Source: Vulcanimicrobiota bacterium
Lineage (GTDB): Bacteria > Vulcanimicrobiota > Xenobia > Xenobiales > JADMJV01
Reading direction: 5' to 3'
Assembly (NCBI GenBank): GCA_017307785.1
Contig: JAFKGI010000009.1
Location: forward strand, 62,001-126,000
Length of the DNA stretch: 64,000 nt
The notes beneath the pieces are model-generated. The model saw nothing but the letters and a program-made list of their open reading frames with translations. It ran no database searches and was not told the DNA's origin. Below, in pieces: positions 26,988-35,407 of the stretch. Both the position numbers and the translations under genes were made by a program. How positions within the stretch are numbered: the first letter of the stretch is position 1; every line of letters starts with the position of its first letter.

Positions 26988-29900
26988 ATGGAAAAAGTAT
27001 TTGGTCCGGCCACTACGGCCTGGTTTGAGAGCAACTTTTCTCGAGCCACCTCGGTACAAAGTCAGGGCTGGCCCCTGATTGCCAGCGGCCGCAACGCCTT
27101 GCTGCTCGCCCCCACCGGCAGCGGCAAGACGTTGGCGGCCTTTTTAGCTTGTTTGGACCGCCTCATCGAGCGCCCCGACCGCGACCCCGTGACCCGGGTG
27201 CTCTACATCAGCCCTCTCAAAGCGCTGGTCTACGACATCGAGCGCAACTTGCGCGCTCCCCTGGCTGGCATCGTGCAGTATGCCGAGCGCCTGGGCCGCC
27301 CTTCCAGGCGTCCCACCATCGCGATCCGGACGGGCGACACCTCCAGCAAAGACCGCGCCGCCCAGTTGCGCCAGCCCGGCGAAATTATGGTGACCACCCC
27401 CGAGTCTCTCTATCTCATGTTGGGCAGCCAGATGCATGAGACGCTCAAGCATCTGGAAACGGTCATCGTGGATGAAATTCACTCGCTGGCTCCCACCAAG
27501 CGCGGCGCCCATCTGTCCCTGAGCCTGGAGCGGCTGGCCGAGATTTGTGAAAAAGAGCCTCAGCGCATCGGGTTGTCCGCCACGGTCGAGCCGGTTTCCA
27601 CGGTGGCCCGCTTTTTGGGCGGCGTGCGACCGGTCGAAGTGGTCAATACGCTGGAGCCGCCTCGTTTGGATCTGCAGATCGTGGTGCCGGTGGAAGACAT
27701 GGAGAATCCGGCAGCCGGAGAGCCGGCGCAGGAGCCGGGAGGCTCGATTCTGGGTCAGATGATGGCCGAGGAAAAGCTGCGTCAGGGTGGGGGAATGGGC
27801 CACGGCATGGCCGCCGAGGGAGCGGGCACGCTCTGGTCCTCGATCTATCCGCAGCTGTTGCAACTGATCGACCAGCATCGCAGCACTATTTTGTTCGTGA
27901 ATAGCCGGGGCCTCTGCGAGCGTCTGGCCCTGCGCCTCAACGAGCTGGCCGGCTCCGAGGTGGTGCGCTCCCATCATGGCTCGGTGTCTCATCAAGAGCG
28001 CATGCAAATCGAGGAAATGCTCAAGGGTGGTCAGCTGAAAGCGCTGGTGGCCACCAGTTCGCTGGAGTTGGGCATCGACATGGGGGCGGTCGACCTGGTG
28101 ATCATGGTCGAGTCCCCTGGCTCGGTGGCTCGCGGCCTGCAGCGCGTTGGGCGCGCCGGTCACGGGGTGGGAGAGACCAGCATCGGCCGCATCTTTCCCA
28201 AGCACCGAGGAGATCTGCTGGAATGCGCGGTGGTGGCGCAGCGCATGCGGGAGGGTCGCCTGGAACCTTTGCAGGTGCCCGAGAATCCGCTGGACGTGCT
28301 GGCTCAGCAGTTGGTGGCGATGATCAGTCAGCGCGACTATTCGGTGAACGAGCTTCATCAAATCGTCATGCGCAGTCCCAACTACGCCCGGCTCTCTCGG
28401 GAACTACTGATCGAAGTGCTGGACATGCTGTCCGGCCGTTATCCGAGTCACGACTTCGCAGACCTCAAGCCGCGCATTACTTGGGATCGGGACAGTGATC
28501 AGCTGACGGCGCGCAAGGGCGCGCGCACGCTGGCCATGGTCAACGGCGGAACGATTCCCGACCGCGGTCTTTACCGGGTGATCATGGGTCATGGCGGCCC
28601 GCGCGTGGGCGAACTGGACGAAGAAATGGTTCACGAGGTGCGAGCCGGCCAGAACTTCTTGTTGGGCGCCACCACCTGGCGCATCGAGGAGATCACTCGC
28701 GACACCGTTTACGTCAGCCCGGCCCCGGGCGAGCCCGGCCGCATGCCTTTCTGGCGCGGCGACGGTCCAGGCCGTCCCATCGAAGTGGGCCAGGCGATCG
28801 GTGCCTTCCTGCGCGACATGGGCGCCCGCGACGACGCGCGCGCGGTGCTGCAGTCCGACTACGGCCTCAACGCGCTGGCGGCCGGTAACCTGGCGCGCTA
28901 CATCGAGGAGCAGCAGACGGTGACCGGCACCCTGCCTACCGACCGCGCCATCACCATCGAACGCTTCCGGGACGAAATCGGCGACTGGCGGGTGTGCATC
29001 CTGTCCTCGTTTGGTTCCCGCGTGCACGCTCCCTGGGCTCTGGCTTTGGAGGCCAAGCTGGGGGCTCAGGTCGGCTTCGAGGTGCAGGCGCTCTGGACCG
29101 ATGACGGCATCGTGTTGCGTTTCGCTGACGTGGACGAATTGCCGGATCTGCCCGATCTGGCGCTCGACCCTGAAGAAGTCCAGGACCTGCTGGTAGAGCA
29201 AGTGGGCAACTCGGCCATGTTCGGCGCTCAGTTCCGCGAGAACGCCGGGCGGGCGCTGCTGCTGCCGCGTAAGATGCCCGGTCAACGCACGCCGCTCTGG
29301 GCGCAGCGTCTGCGCGCCCAAAACTTGCTGGCGGTGGCACGCCAGTTTCCCAGCTTTCCCATCGTGCTCGAGACCTATCGCAGCTGTCTGCAGGATACTT
29401 TCGATTTGCCGGCCCTGAAAGAGCTGCTACGGCAGTTGCGCGGTCGCAAAATTCGTCTGCATCAGGTCGAGACCAACAGCCCCTCGCCTTTTGCTCGCTC
29501 CCTGGTTTTTTCGTATGTGGCCGCCTATCTCTATCAGGGGGATGCACCGCTGGCCGAGCGCAAGGCTCAGGCACTGACTTTGGACCGGAGCCTGCTGGCC
29601 GAACTGCTGGGCAATGAAGAGCTGCGGGAGTTGCTGGATGCTGCCGTTTTAGACGAACTCGAGGAAGAACTGCAGCGCCTCAACCCGGAGCGGTTGGTCA
29701 GCCATCCCGACGATCTGCACAATCTGCTGCGCTTTCTGGGCGATCTGACTCCGGAGGAAATGCGGGCTCGCTGCACCCAGGACCCGAGCGCCTGGCTACA
29801 GGAGCTGGAGCGGGCTCGTCGAGCCGTGCGTCTCCGGCTTTGCGGCGAAACTCGCTGGGTGGCCGTCGAGGACGTAGCCCTCTATCGGGATGGTCTGGGG

Positions 29901-31427
29901 GTTCAGCCGCCCAATGGATTGCCCCAGGCCTTTCTGGACGAGGCCGTCAACCCGTTGGAGGCCCTGCTGGCACGCTATGCTCGCACTCACGGGCCTTTCG
30001 TGTTGCGCCAGGTGTGTCAGCGATTTGGCCTGCTGCCCTCCCACGTGCAGCCGCTGCTGGAAGCGATGGTGCACCGCCAGCAGCTGCAATACGGCGACTT
30101 CCGGCCTGGCGGCGTGGAGCGGGAGTGGTGTGACCCGGAATTTCTGCGCCGTTGGCGGCGACGCACGCTGGCCAAGCTGCGCGGTCAGGTGGCCCCGGTG
30201 GAAAGCGCCGCTCTGGCTCGCTTTCTGCATCGCTGGCATACGTCGGCCAGCCGCCTGATCGAAGTGGTGGCTCAGTTGGAGGGCCTGCCGCTCTCTTTTG
30301 TGGAGCTGGAGAAGAGCATTCTGCCGGCTCGCCTGCCCCACTTCCATCCGCGCCAACTCGACGACCTGGGCCAGATGGGCGAGATCGTCTGGGTGGGCAG
30401 CGGCACGCTTGGCAATCGCGACGGCAAGATCGTGCTCTGCCGCCGCGAGCGCGCTCACCTGTTGCTGCAACCACCGGACCACTCGGAGCTGTCCGGGGTC
30501 CACAAGGCTATCGTCGAGTTTCTGGAACGGCGGGGCGCCTGCTTTCTGATGGAGATCCGCAGCGCTCTGAGAGAGGATCATAAGGCGGCCGAGGTCGAGG
30601 AGGCGATGCAGGATCTGATCTGGAGCGGCATGCTCACCAATGATCTGTTCGCGCCGCTGCGTTCGCTGGGTCAGGCGCAAGCGCGCACCAAGACGCCCAC
30701 TCTGGGCGGTCGCTGGGCGCTGGTGCATCAGCTGCTGGACGAAGCTTCGCAGGTGACCCCTACCCAGCGCCTGCACGCCTGGGCTCAGACTTTGCTGGAC
30801 CGCTACGGTGTGGTCAGCCGGGAAGTCGTCCAGGTGGAACCGCTGGCCGGCCCTTTCCAGCCGCTTTATCAGGTGCTGCGAGCCATGGAAGAGACGGGCA
30901 AGATTCGCCGCGGTTACTTTGTCGAAGGAATGAGTGCCGCTCAGTTTGCCTGGGCGGGTGCCGTCGACCAGCTGCGTCAGTCCCGTCAGGAGCAGCCCGC
31001 CTGGGACGACACCCCGGAGGAGGCCGACCGCGGCCTGGTTTTATCGGCCGTGGATCCGGCTCAGCCCTACGGTGGCTTGCTGCCCTGGCCCGAAACCGCC
31101 GGTCGCCCGCGGCGCGTGGCGGGCGCCAAGGTGGTGCTGGCCGACGGTAAGCCTTGCTTCTTCCTGGAGAAGGGGATGCGCAAGCTCACTTCCTTTCCGG
31201 CTTTGGAAGACGCCCAGCTGGCGACCTGGGCTGGGCGAGCCCTGGTGCGACTGGCCGATCACGTCAAGGGCAAGTCTCTGCGCATCCAGGAGATCGACGG
31301 GGAAAGCGCCCCCGCTCATAAGTGGGCGGATAGCCTGCGAGCCGAGGGTTTTCGCGATGACTACACCGGCCTCATGGTACTCGGACGGGTCACTCCCTCC
31401 GTCACTCCAGTTAAGCGGTCTGTCTAG
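26988..31427 (+). CDS. lhr: Lhr family ATP-dependent DNA helicase
   Basis: 1479 residues, full bacterial long-Lhr size. Motifs: ALLLAPTGSGKTLAAFL (Walker A, about residue 38), VDEIHSLAPTKRGAHLSLSLERL (DEIH), LSATVEPV, ATSSLELGIDMGAVDLVI and QRVGRAGHGVGE (motif VI). After the winged-helix and Lhr-core regions there is a C-terminal extension of about 600 residues as in long Lhr proteins. It unwinds DNA 3' to 5' in repair. It begins 2 bp after the channel gene. Codon use matches neighbours, with many antisense open frames as shadows. Confidence 0.95.
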   Translation: MEKVFGPATTAWFESNFSRATSVQSQGWPLIASGRNALLLAPTGSGKTLAAFLACLDRLIERPDRDPVTRVLYISPLKALVYDIERNLRAPLAGIVQYAERLGRPSRRPTIAIRTGDTSSKDRAAQLRQPGEIMVTTPESLYLMLGSQMHETLKHLETVIVDEIHSLAPTKRGAHLSLSLERLAEICEKEPQRIGLSATVEPVSTVARFLGGVRPVEVVNTLEPPRLDLQIVVPVEDMENPAAGEPAQEPGGSILGQMMAEEKLRQGGGMGHGMAAEGAGTLWSSIYPQLLQLIDQHRSTILFVNSRGLCERLALRLNELAGSEVVRSHHGSVSHQERMQIEEMLKGGQLKALVATSSLELGIDMGAVDLVIMVESPGSVARGLQRVGRAGHGVGETSIGRIFPKHRGDLLECAVVAQRMREGRLEPLQVPENPLDVLAQQLVAMISQRDYSVNELHQIVMRSPNYARLSRELLIEVLDMLSGRYPSHDFADLKPRITWDRDSDQLTARKGARTLAMVNGGTIPDRGLYRVIMGHGGPRVGELDEEMVHEVRAGQNFLLGATTWRIEEITRDTVYVSPAPGEPGRMPFWRGDGPGRPIEVGQAIGAFLRDMGARDDARAVLQSDYGLNALAAGNLARYIEEQQTVTGTLPTDRAITIERFRDEIGDWRVCILSSFGSRVHAPWALALEAKLGAQVGFEVQALWTDDGIVLRFADVDELPDLPDLALDPEEVQDLLVEQVGNSAMFGAQFRENAGRALLLPRKMPGQRTPLWAQRLRAQNLLAVARQFPSFPIVLETYRSCLQDTFDLPALKELLRQLRGRKIRLHQVETNSPSPFARSLVFSYVAAYLYQGDAPLAERKAQALTLDRSLLAELLGNEELRELLDAAVLDELEEELQRLNPERLVSHPDDLHNLLRFLGDLTPEEMRARCTQDPSAWLQELERARRAVRLRLCGETRWVAVEDVALYRDGLGVQPPNGLPQAFLDEAVNPLEALLARYARTHGPFVLRQVCQRFGLLPSHVQPLLEAMVHRQQLQYGDFRPGGVEREWCDPEFLRRWRRRTLAKLRGQVAPVESAALARFLHRWHTSASRLIEVVAQLEGLPLSFVELEKSILPARLPHFHPRQLDDLGQMGEIVWVGSGTLGNRDGKIVLCRRERAHLLLQPPDHSELSGVHKAIVEFLERRGACFLMEIRSALREDHKAAEVEEAMQDLIWSGMLTNDLFAPLRSLGQAQARTKTPTLGGRWALVHQLLDEASQVTPTQRLHAWAQTLLDRYGVVSREVVQVEPLAGPFQPLYQVLRAMEETGKIRRGYFVEGMSAAQFAWAGAVDQLRQSRQEQPAWDDTPEEADRGLVLSAVDPAQPYGGLLPWPETAGRPRRVAGAKVVLADGKPCFFLEKGMRKLTSFPALEDAQLATWAGRALVRLADHVKGKSLRIQEIDGESAPAHKWADSLRAEGFRDDYTGLMVLGRVTPSVTPVKRSV

Positions 31428-31651
31428 GCTCGATTTCGCCGTCACAAATTGTTCATATTTGGGCGATGTGCGGAAAATGGCTTAAAATCTGGTGTTTACA
31501 TTGTTTTAGAAGTGTTTTAGCCGAACTCATTTAGCCTTCTGTTTACAGCTTGTTCACATAATCAGGGTCTCTTTTCTCTCGAATTCTCCGGAGCGCGATA
31601 ATCTAAGCCCGTCAGATAAATGTCAGCAAGCAAACCAGGAGGACCTACAAA
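31428..31651 (+). promoter_or_regulatory. AT-rich control region before the GNA-repeat gene
   Basis: 224 bp without a gene, clearly lower in GC than its surroundings. It holds two GTTTACA copies (about 31494 and 31541), two TTTTAG copies, and GATAAT at 31597-31602, a candidate -10 box about 50 bp before the ATG. AGGAGG at 31637-31642 is the ribosome site. The AT-richness and repeats suggest a strong or regulated promoter. Confidence 0.45.
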
Positions 31652-33403
31652 ATGGCTTACAGCATGAACGCAATCGGAATCGGTAACGCCGGTATCACCC
31701 AGATGCCCGCCAACTTCCCCTCGGCCGCCAATGGCTACGACCTCTCCGGCTTCGGCAGCCTCTACGGCGGCGGAATGGGCGGCTTCGGCACCTCCGGACT
31801 CAGCGGTCTGGGCGGTTCCAGCCTCGGTGGTTTCGGTGGCGTCGGCGGCGTCGGTGGCACCGGCCAGGCCGGTATGCAGCAGATGATGGGCGTGTTGCAA
31901 GCTCTCCTCCAAATTGTCGCTCAAATGTCGCAGGGCTGGCAGGGCGCTCTGGGCCGCGGGAACGGCGCGGTCGGAGCCGCCGGTAACGCTGGCAACGCCG
32001 GTAACGCGGGTAACGCCGGCAACGCCGGCAACGCTGGCAACGCCGGTAACGCTGGCAACGCCGGTAACGCTGGCAACGCTGGTAACGCGGGTAACGCGGG
32101 TAACGCCGGTAACGCTGGCAACGCGGGCAACGCCGGTGGTGCGCTGGTTGTGGGCGGTGGTGCTTACGGCGCCGGTGGTGCCGGTGGCGCCTACGGTGGA
32201 GCTTATGGTGGCGGCGGTGCTTACGGCACCGGCGGAGCCTACGGTGCGGGCGGCGCTTACGGTGCCGGTGGTGCCTACGGCGGCGGTGGCGCGATGGGCG
32301 CCGCCAGCTTCCGCCAGTCCGGCCAGGACGGCCTGCAGCGCTACATCAACGCCGTCGACCAGAACGGCAACGTCGACAACGGCAAAATCACCGCCAACGG
32401 CAGCATCCCCACCAGCCAGGCTCGCGCCAGCATCGTGGAAGGCTACGCCGCCGAATTCTACGCCGGTGGCCGCCTCGAGAACGCCAGCGAAATGGGCCGC
32501 AACCTCGACGTCCTCTACGCCGACAAGAACTCCGGTGACCCGCGCCGTCAGGGTGCCGCGACCTTCGCTCTGGTTGCTTCCCGCTTCAAGAATGCCGGCG
32601 GCAACTACGACAACGGCCAGCTCAAGAAAGTTCTCGAAGCCACCGGCAACCAGGACCTCATCGGCGGCGGCGTCGGCGACAAAGACGTGCAGACCCTGGC
32701 CGCCGTAACCTCCGCTCTCAAGCGCGGCTCTCTCTCGCTCGACCAGGTTTACGGCCAGGGCGGCAAAGACATGCTCGGCGGCAACTCCGTCAAGGACAAG
32801 GACAAGTATGACCGCGCCATCCAGGGTGTCACCGCCGGTGACCTGGGCAGCAACATCGAAGGTGGCGGCGGCGCCGGAGCCGCGGGTAACGCCGGCGGTG
32901 CGGGTGCAGCCGGTGGTGCAGGCGGCGCTGGTGAAGCTGGTGGAGCCGGCGAAATGGGTGGCGCCGAGGGCCAGATGATGCAGCAGCTTTATCAACTCCT
33001 GATGCAGCTCATCCAGATGATGGGCGGCAACCCCGCCGCTATGGGCCTGGGCAACGCCGGTAACGCGGGCAACGCGGGCAACGCGGGCAACGCGGGCAAT
33101 GCCGGTAACGCGGGCAACGCGGGCAATGCCGGTAACGCGGGCAATGCCGGTAACGCGGGCAATGCCGGTAACGCGGGCAACGCCGGTAACGCGGGCAACG
33201 CCGGTAACGCGGGCAACGCCGGTAACGCGGGCAACGCCGGTAACGCGGGCAACGCCGGTAACGCTGGCAACGCTGGCAACGCCGGCAAAACCAAGGTGAC
33301 CGCGGGCAGCATGGGCGCCGGTTCGGCCGCCTCCGCTCCTCGCGCCGCCAGCGGCGGTTACGGTGGCGGCTACGGGAACACCTGGGGCTACGTCCGCCGC
33401 TAA
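31652..33403 (+). CDS. Cysteine-free glycine-rich protein with two (Gly-Asn-Ala) tracts
   Basis: 583 residues with no cysteine and no classical signal peptide. Order: Gly-rich head; an amphipathic helix MQQMMGVLQALLQIVAQM near residue 75; 17 GNA triplets (111-161); a GAYG-rich tract (about 170-210); a folded-looking domain (about 212-400) with RYINAVDQNGNVDNGKIT and YDNGQLKKVLEATGNQDLI; a second helix MMQQLYQLLMQLIQMMGG near 442; 26 GNA triplets (467-544); and a Gly/Tyr/Arg tail. Gly at every third position resembles collagen but without proline. The combination of Gly-rich, Cys-free text and Leu/Gln helices resembles harpin-type secreted proteins. Strong ribosome site and terminator suggest high expression. 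The function is unknown. Confidence 0.8.
   Translation: MAYSMNAIGIGNAGITQMPANFPSAANGYDLSGFGSLYGGGMGGFGTSGLSGLGGSSLGGFGGVGGVGGTGQAGMQQMMGVLQALLQIVAQMSQGWQGALGRGNGAVGAAGNAGNAGNAGNAGNAGNAGNAGNAGNAGNAGNAGNAGNAGNAGNAGNAGNAGGALVVGGGAYGAGGAGGAYGGAYGGGGAYGTGGAYGAGGAYGAGGAYGGGGAMGAASFRQSGQDGLQRYINAVDQNGNVDNGKITANGSIPTSQARASIVEGYAAEFYAGGRLENASEMGRNLDVLYADKNSGDPRRQGAATFALVASRFKNAGGNYDNGQLKKVLEATGNQDLIGGGVGDKDVQTLAAVTSALKRGSLSLDQVYGQGGKDMLGGNSVKDKDKYDRAIQGVTAGDLGSNIEGGGGAGAAGNAGGAGAAGGAGGAGEAGGAGEMGGAEGQMMQQLYQLLMQLIQMMGGNPAAMGLGNAGNAGNAGNAGNAGNAGNAGNAGNAGNAGNAGNAGNAGNAGNAGNAGNAGNAGNAGNAGNAGNAGNAGNAGNAGNAGKTKVTAGSMGAGSAASAPRAASGGYGGGYGNTWGYVRR
31982..32134 (+). repeat. GNA tandem repeat block 1 (17 x 9 bp)
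   Basis: Seventeen consecutive 9-bp units of the form GGY-AAC-GCN, in frame, encoding (Gly-Asn-Ala)17. Third-position bases vary irregularly between units, so this block looks older than block 2. Confidence 0.95.
33050..33283 (+). repeat. GNA tandem repeat block 2 (26 x 9 bp, 18-bp super-period)
   Basis: Twenty-six 9-bp units encoding (Gly-Asn-Ala)26. Over most of the block, GGCAAYGCC alternates with GGTAACGCG, giving an 18-bp period, a sign of recent expansion by slippage or unequal crossover. The array keeps frame with any unit change, so repeat number can vary without breaking the gene. Confidence 0.95.
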
Positions 33404-33437
33404 ACAAGTTCGGTCCAAAACTGGTTGACTCTGACAG

Positions 33438-33476
33438 CACAAAACCCTGGGCTAATCCCCGGGGTTTTGTGTTTTT
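33438..33476 (+). terminator. Intrinsic terminator of the GNA-repeat gene
   Basis: CACAAAACCC (33438-33447) pairs with GGGTTTTGTG (33462-33471), with extra inner G-C pairs, followed by TTTTT. It is 34 bp after the stop codon. Confidence 0.92.
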
Positions 33477-33496
33477 GCTGAGAGCACGAAGGCCAG

Positions 33497-34147
33497 TTCC
33501 ATAGCAACAGGGCCTGGGCGGATTTGTAGTGCAGTCCGGGCGAAAGCACTACGTCCGCGCCGAACGCGCGGAGTTTGCCTGCGCCTCCGGTCGACTCAGC
33601 GCAATCTGGGCGAACCCCGGGCCAAGTGCCCACGAAAGCGCTGCCGCCACCGCTCCTCCGGCCTGAGAGGAGAGTCCCCTGGGAACAGAGCCTGGGCGGA
33701 TTGGTAGTGCAGTCCGATGAGATGCATTACGTCCGCGCCGAGCGCGCGGAGTTTGTCTGCGCCCCCGGTCGAATCAGAGCAGCCTGGCGACCCCGGGCCA
33801 AGAGCCCACGAAAGCGCTGCCGCCACCGTTCCCTCGGCTTGAGAGGAGAGTCCCCTAGGAACAGAGCTTGGCCGGATTTGTAGTGCAATCCGAATGGATG
33901 CATTACGTTCACGCCGAGCGCGCGGAGTTTGTCTGCGGCCTCCGGTCGACTCAGAGCAATCTGGGCTACCCCCGGACCAGGTGCCCATCGAAAGCGCTGC
34001 CGCAATCTCCACCGTTCCCTCGGCTTGAGAGGAGAGTCCCCTAGGAACAGAGCTTGGCCGGATTTGTAGTGCAATCTGATTGGATGCATTACGTCCGCGC
34101 CGAGCGCGCGGAGCTTGTCTGCGGCCTCCGGTCGACTCAGAGCAATC
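33497..34147. repeat. Structured non-coding tandem repeat, about 180 bp, 3.5 copies
   Basis: This gene-free stretch is filled by a degenerate tandem repeat. The anchor GATTTGTAGTGC or its variant recurs at 33521, 33699, 33875 and 34061, so periods are 178, 176 and 186 bp; the last copy is cut at the stop codon of the PilZ gene. Each copy holds two adjacent hairpins: GTAGTGC...GCAYTAC and TCCGCGC-CGARC-GCGCGGA, with one mismatched arm in copy 3. Open frames across it on either strand change phase between copies, so it is not coding. It may be a repeated RNA, a binding array or a decayed element. Confidence 0.85.
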
Positions 34148-34148
34148 G

Positions 34149-34889
34149 CTAGGCGGAGGCGTTAGGGTCGGTCATGCGGCCGACTTCGACCATTTGCTTG
34201 ATCAGACGGACCAGCTTCTTCTTGGCTTCGGCATCGGGAGAGAAGGCGAGTCCCAGGCGATAGACCCCATAGTCGGCGGTGCAACGGCGCACGATGGCAC
34301 GTAGGATCAGCTTTTCGAATTCGACCTCGGTAGCCGCTCCCACATCCATGGGTTGCAGCGAAGACAGGCGCAGACCGGAAGTAGATACATCGGTAATCTT
34401 GATATCCTGTTTCTTGCCGTCGACCAGCAGTTTGCCGGGGAGCTGGCACTTGGCTCGCATATGCTTGCGCAGATTGCGCCGGCTGCCGGCCTTGAAGACC
34501 TTTTGCAGAATGGGTTTGACCCAGGAGCGCTTCATGTTGTCCAGAGTGTCTTCGAAGCCCACCGCCATGGTAAACATCTGCTCGCCCTCACGGCGCACCC
34601 AGCAGATGGCACCGCCGACGGTGTCCAGTTCCGCTTCGTACATCGGTTCTACGTAGCGCAGACGGATCGGTTGCCCCCGACGCAAGATCTTTTTGACAAA
34701 AGGCCCGCGAACTTTCAGCTTGAGGCCCTGGGGACCCGCGTCCACGCAACGGGCCAGGTAGCTGCAACCGGGAGCCTGGACTTCGATCTCGAAGTCACAT
34801 CGGACGCGAAAAGCCTGTCGCCGCTCCTCGCCGTCCCACTCCGGTATTCGTTTGAGCAGGTTGCCGAAGAGGGATTGAAACCACCCCAT
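34149..34889 (-). CDS. Protein with two PilZ-type domains
   Basis: 246 residues from ATG 34889. Domain 1 starts EERRQAFRVRCDFEIEVQ (RxxxR-like EERRQAFR) and domain 2 SRRNLRKHMRAKCQLPGKL, each followed by a D-x-S/A-x-x-G segment: VDAGPQGLKL and ITDVSTSGLRLSSLQ. The second domain has the better match to the c-di-GMP-binding RxxxR...D/NxSxxG pattern, the first has Ala/Gly where Ser is usual. A c-di-GMP effector or YcgR-like role is inferred; the GGDEF protein at 9028 would be a source of the signal. Its 3' end abuts the tandem repeat. Confidence 0.78.
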   Translation of the reverse strand: MGWFQSLFGNLLKRIPEWDGEERRQAFRVRCDFEIEVQAPGCSYLARCVDAGPQGLKLKVRGPFVKKILRRGQPIRLRYVEPMYEAELDTVGGAICWVRREGEQMFTMAVGFEDTLDNMKRSWVKPILQKVFKAGSRRNLRKHMRAKCQLPGKLLVDGKKQDIKITDVSTSGLRLSSLQPMDVGAATEVEFEKLILRAIVRRCTADYGVYRLGLAFSPDAEAKKKLVRLIKQMVEVGRMTDPNASA

Positions 34890-34942
34890 GCTTCTTGGAT
34901 TGCCCGCAAACAGTCGGAAGCCCTTGCACGGAAAGGAAAAAT

Positions 34943-35311
34943 ATGGATCTCGACACTCAGTTTGCCCAGGCCACTTTGAATCTACTGCGCCATGTGGCCA
35001 TGTCGGCCCCTTTGCCGGTGATTCAGACACTGAAGGACCAGTTGGAAAAGCGCTATGAGGAACTGGTGGAGCCGCTCCATCCCGGAGTCGACTTTCTGGT
35101 TCGAGCCAGCCTGGAAGGCGAGTTTGAAGCCGTTATGCCGATGGTGCAGGGAATGCTGACGGTGGGAGGGGGCCCGCCTTCGGTGCAGGCCATCGAGGAG
35201 AGTTTTGCGGCCGCTCCGCCCGCCGTGGAGTTGAAGCGTCCACCTCAGCAGAGCATCAGTCAATTCCGTGGAGCCGGCAAAGCTTATCGCGACGTGTTTC
35301 ACAACAGCTAA
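34943..35311 (+). CDS. Hypothetical 122-residue protein
   Basis: Start ATG 34943 is chosen for the AAGGAAA site just before it. The protein is acidic to neutral and mostly helical: MDLDTQFAQATLNLLRHVAM, then QTLKDQLEKRYEELVEPLHP, a Gly-rich turn and a Pro-rich tail SFAAAPPAVELKRPPQ. No signal peptide, membrane segment or cysteine. No family recognised. It is divergent from the PilZ gene with 53 bp between starts, so the two may share control. Confidence 0.6.
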   Translation: MDLDTQFAQATLNLLRHVAMSAPLPVIQTLKDQLEKRYEELVEPLHPGVDFLVRASLEGEFEAVMPMVQGMLTVGGGPPSVQAIEESFAAAPPAVELKRPPQQSISQFRGAGKAYRDVFHNS

Positions 35312-35407
35312 AAAGAAAGAAGCCCGGGACGTCTACCAGGAACATCCCGAGCCAGGGGGAGCGGTCGAGGAACCGCGATTGCCGCCGCACTTGGCGCTTG
35401 AAAAATA

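Noticed and set aside
31562..33442. Minus-strand open frames opposite the GNA-repeat gene (VTGVAR and PAL repeats)
   Set aside because: They are the reverse reading of GNA codons. The plus-strand gene has the ribosome site, terminator and sensible termini.
33400..34089. Overlapping minus-strand frames through the 180-bp repeat
   Set aside because: Each covers parts of two copies and changes frame where repeat length differs by a non-multiple of three; no ribosome site.
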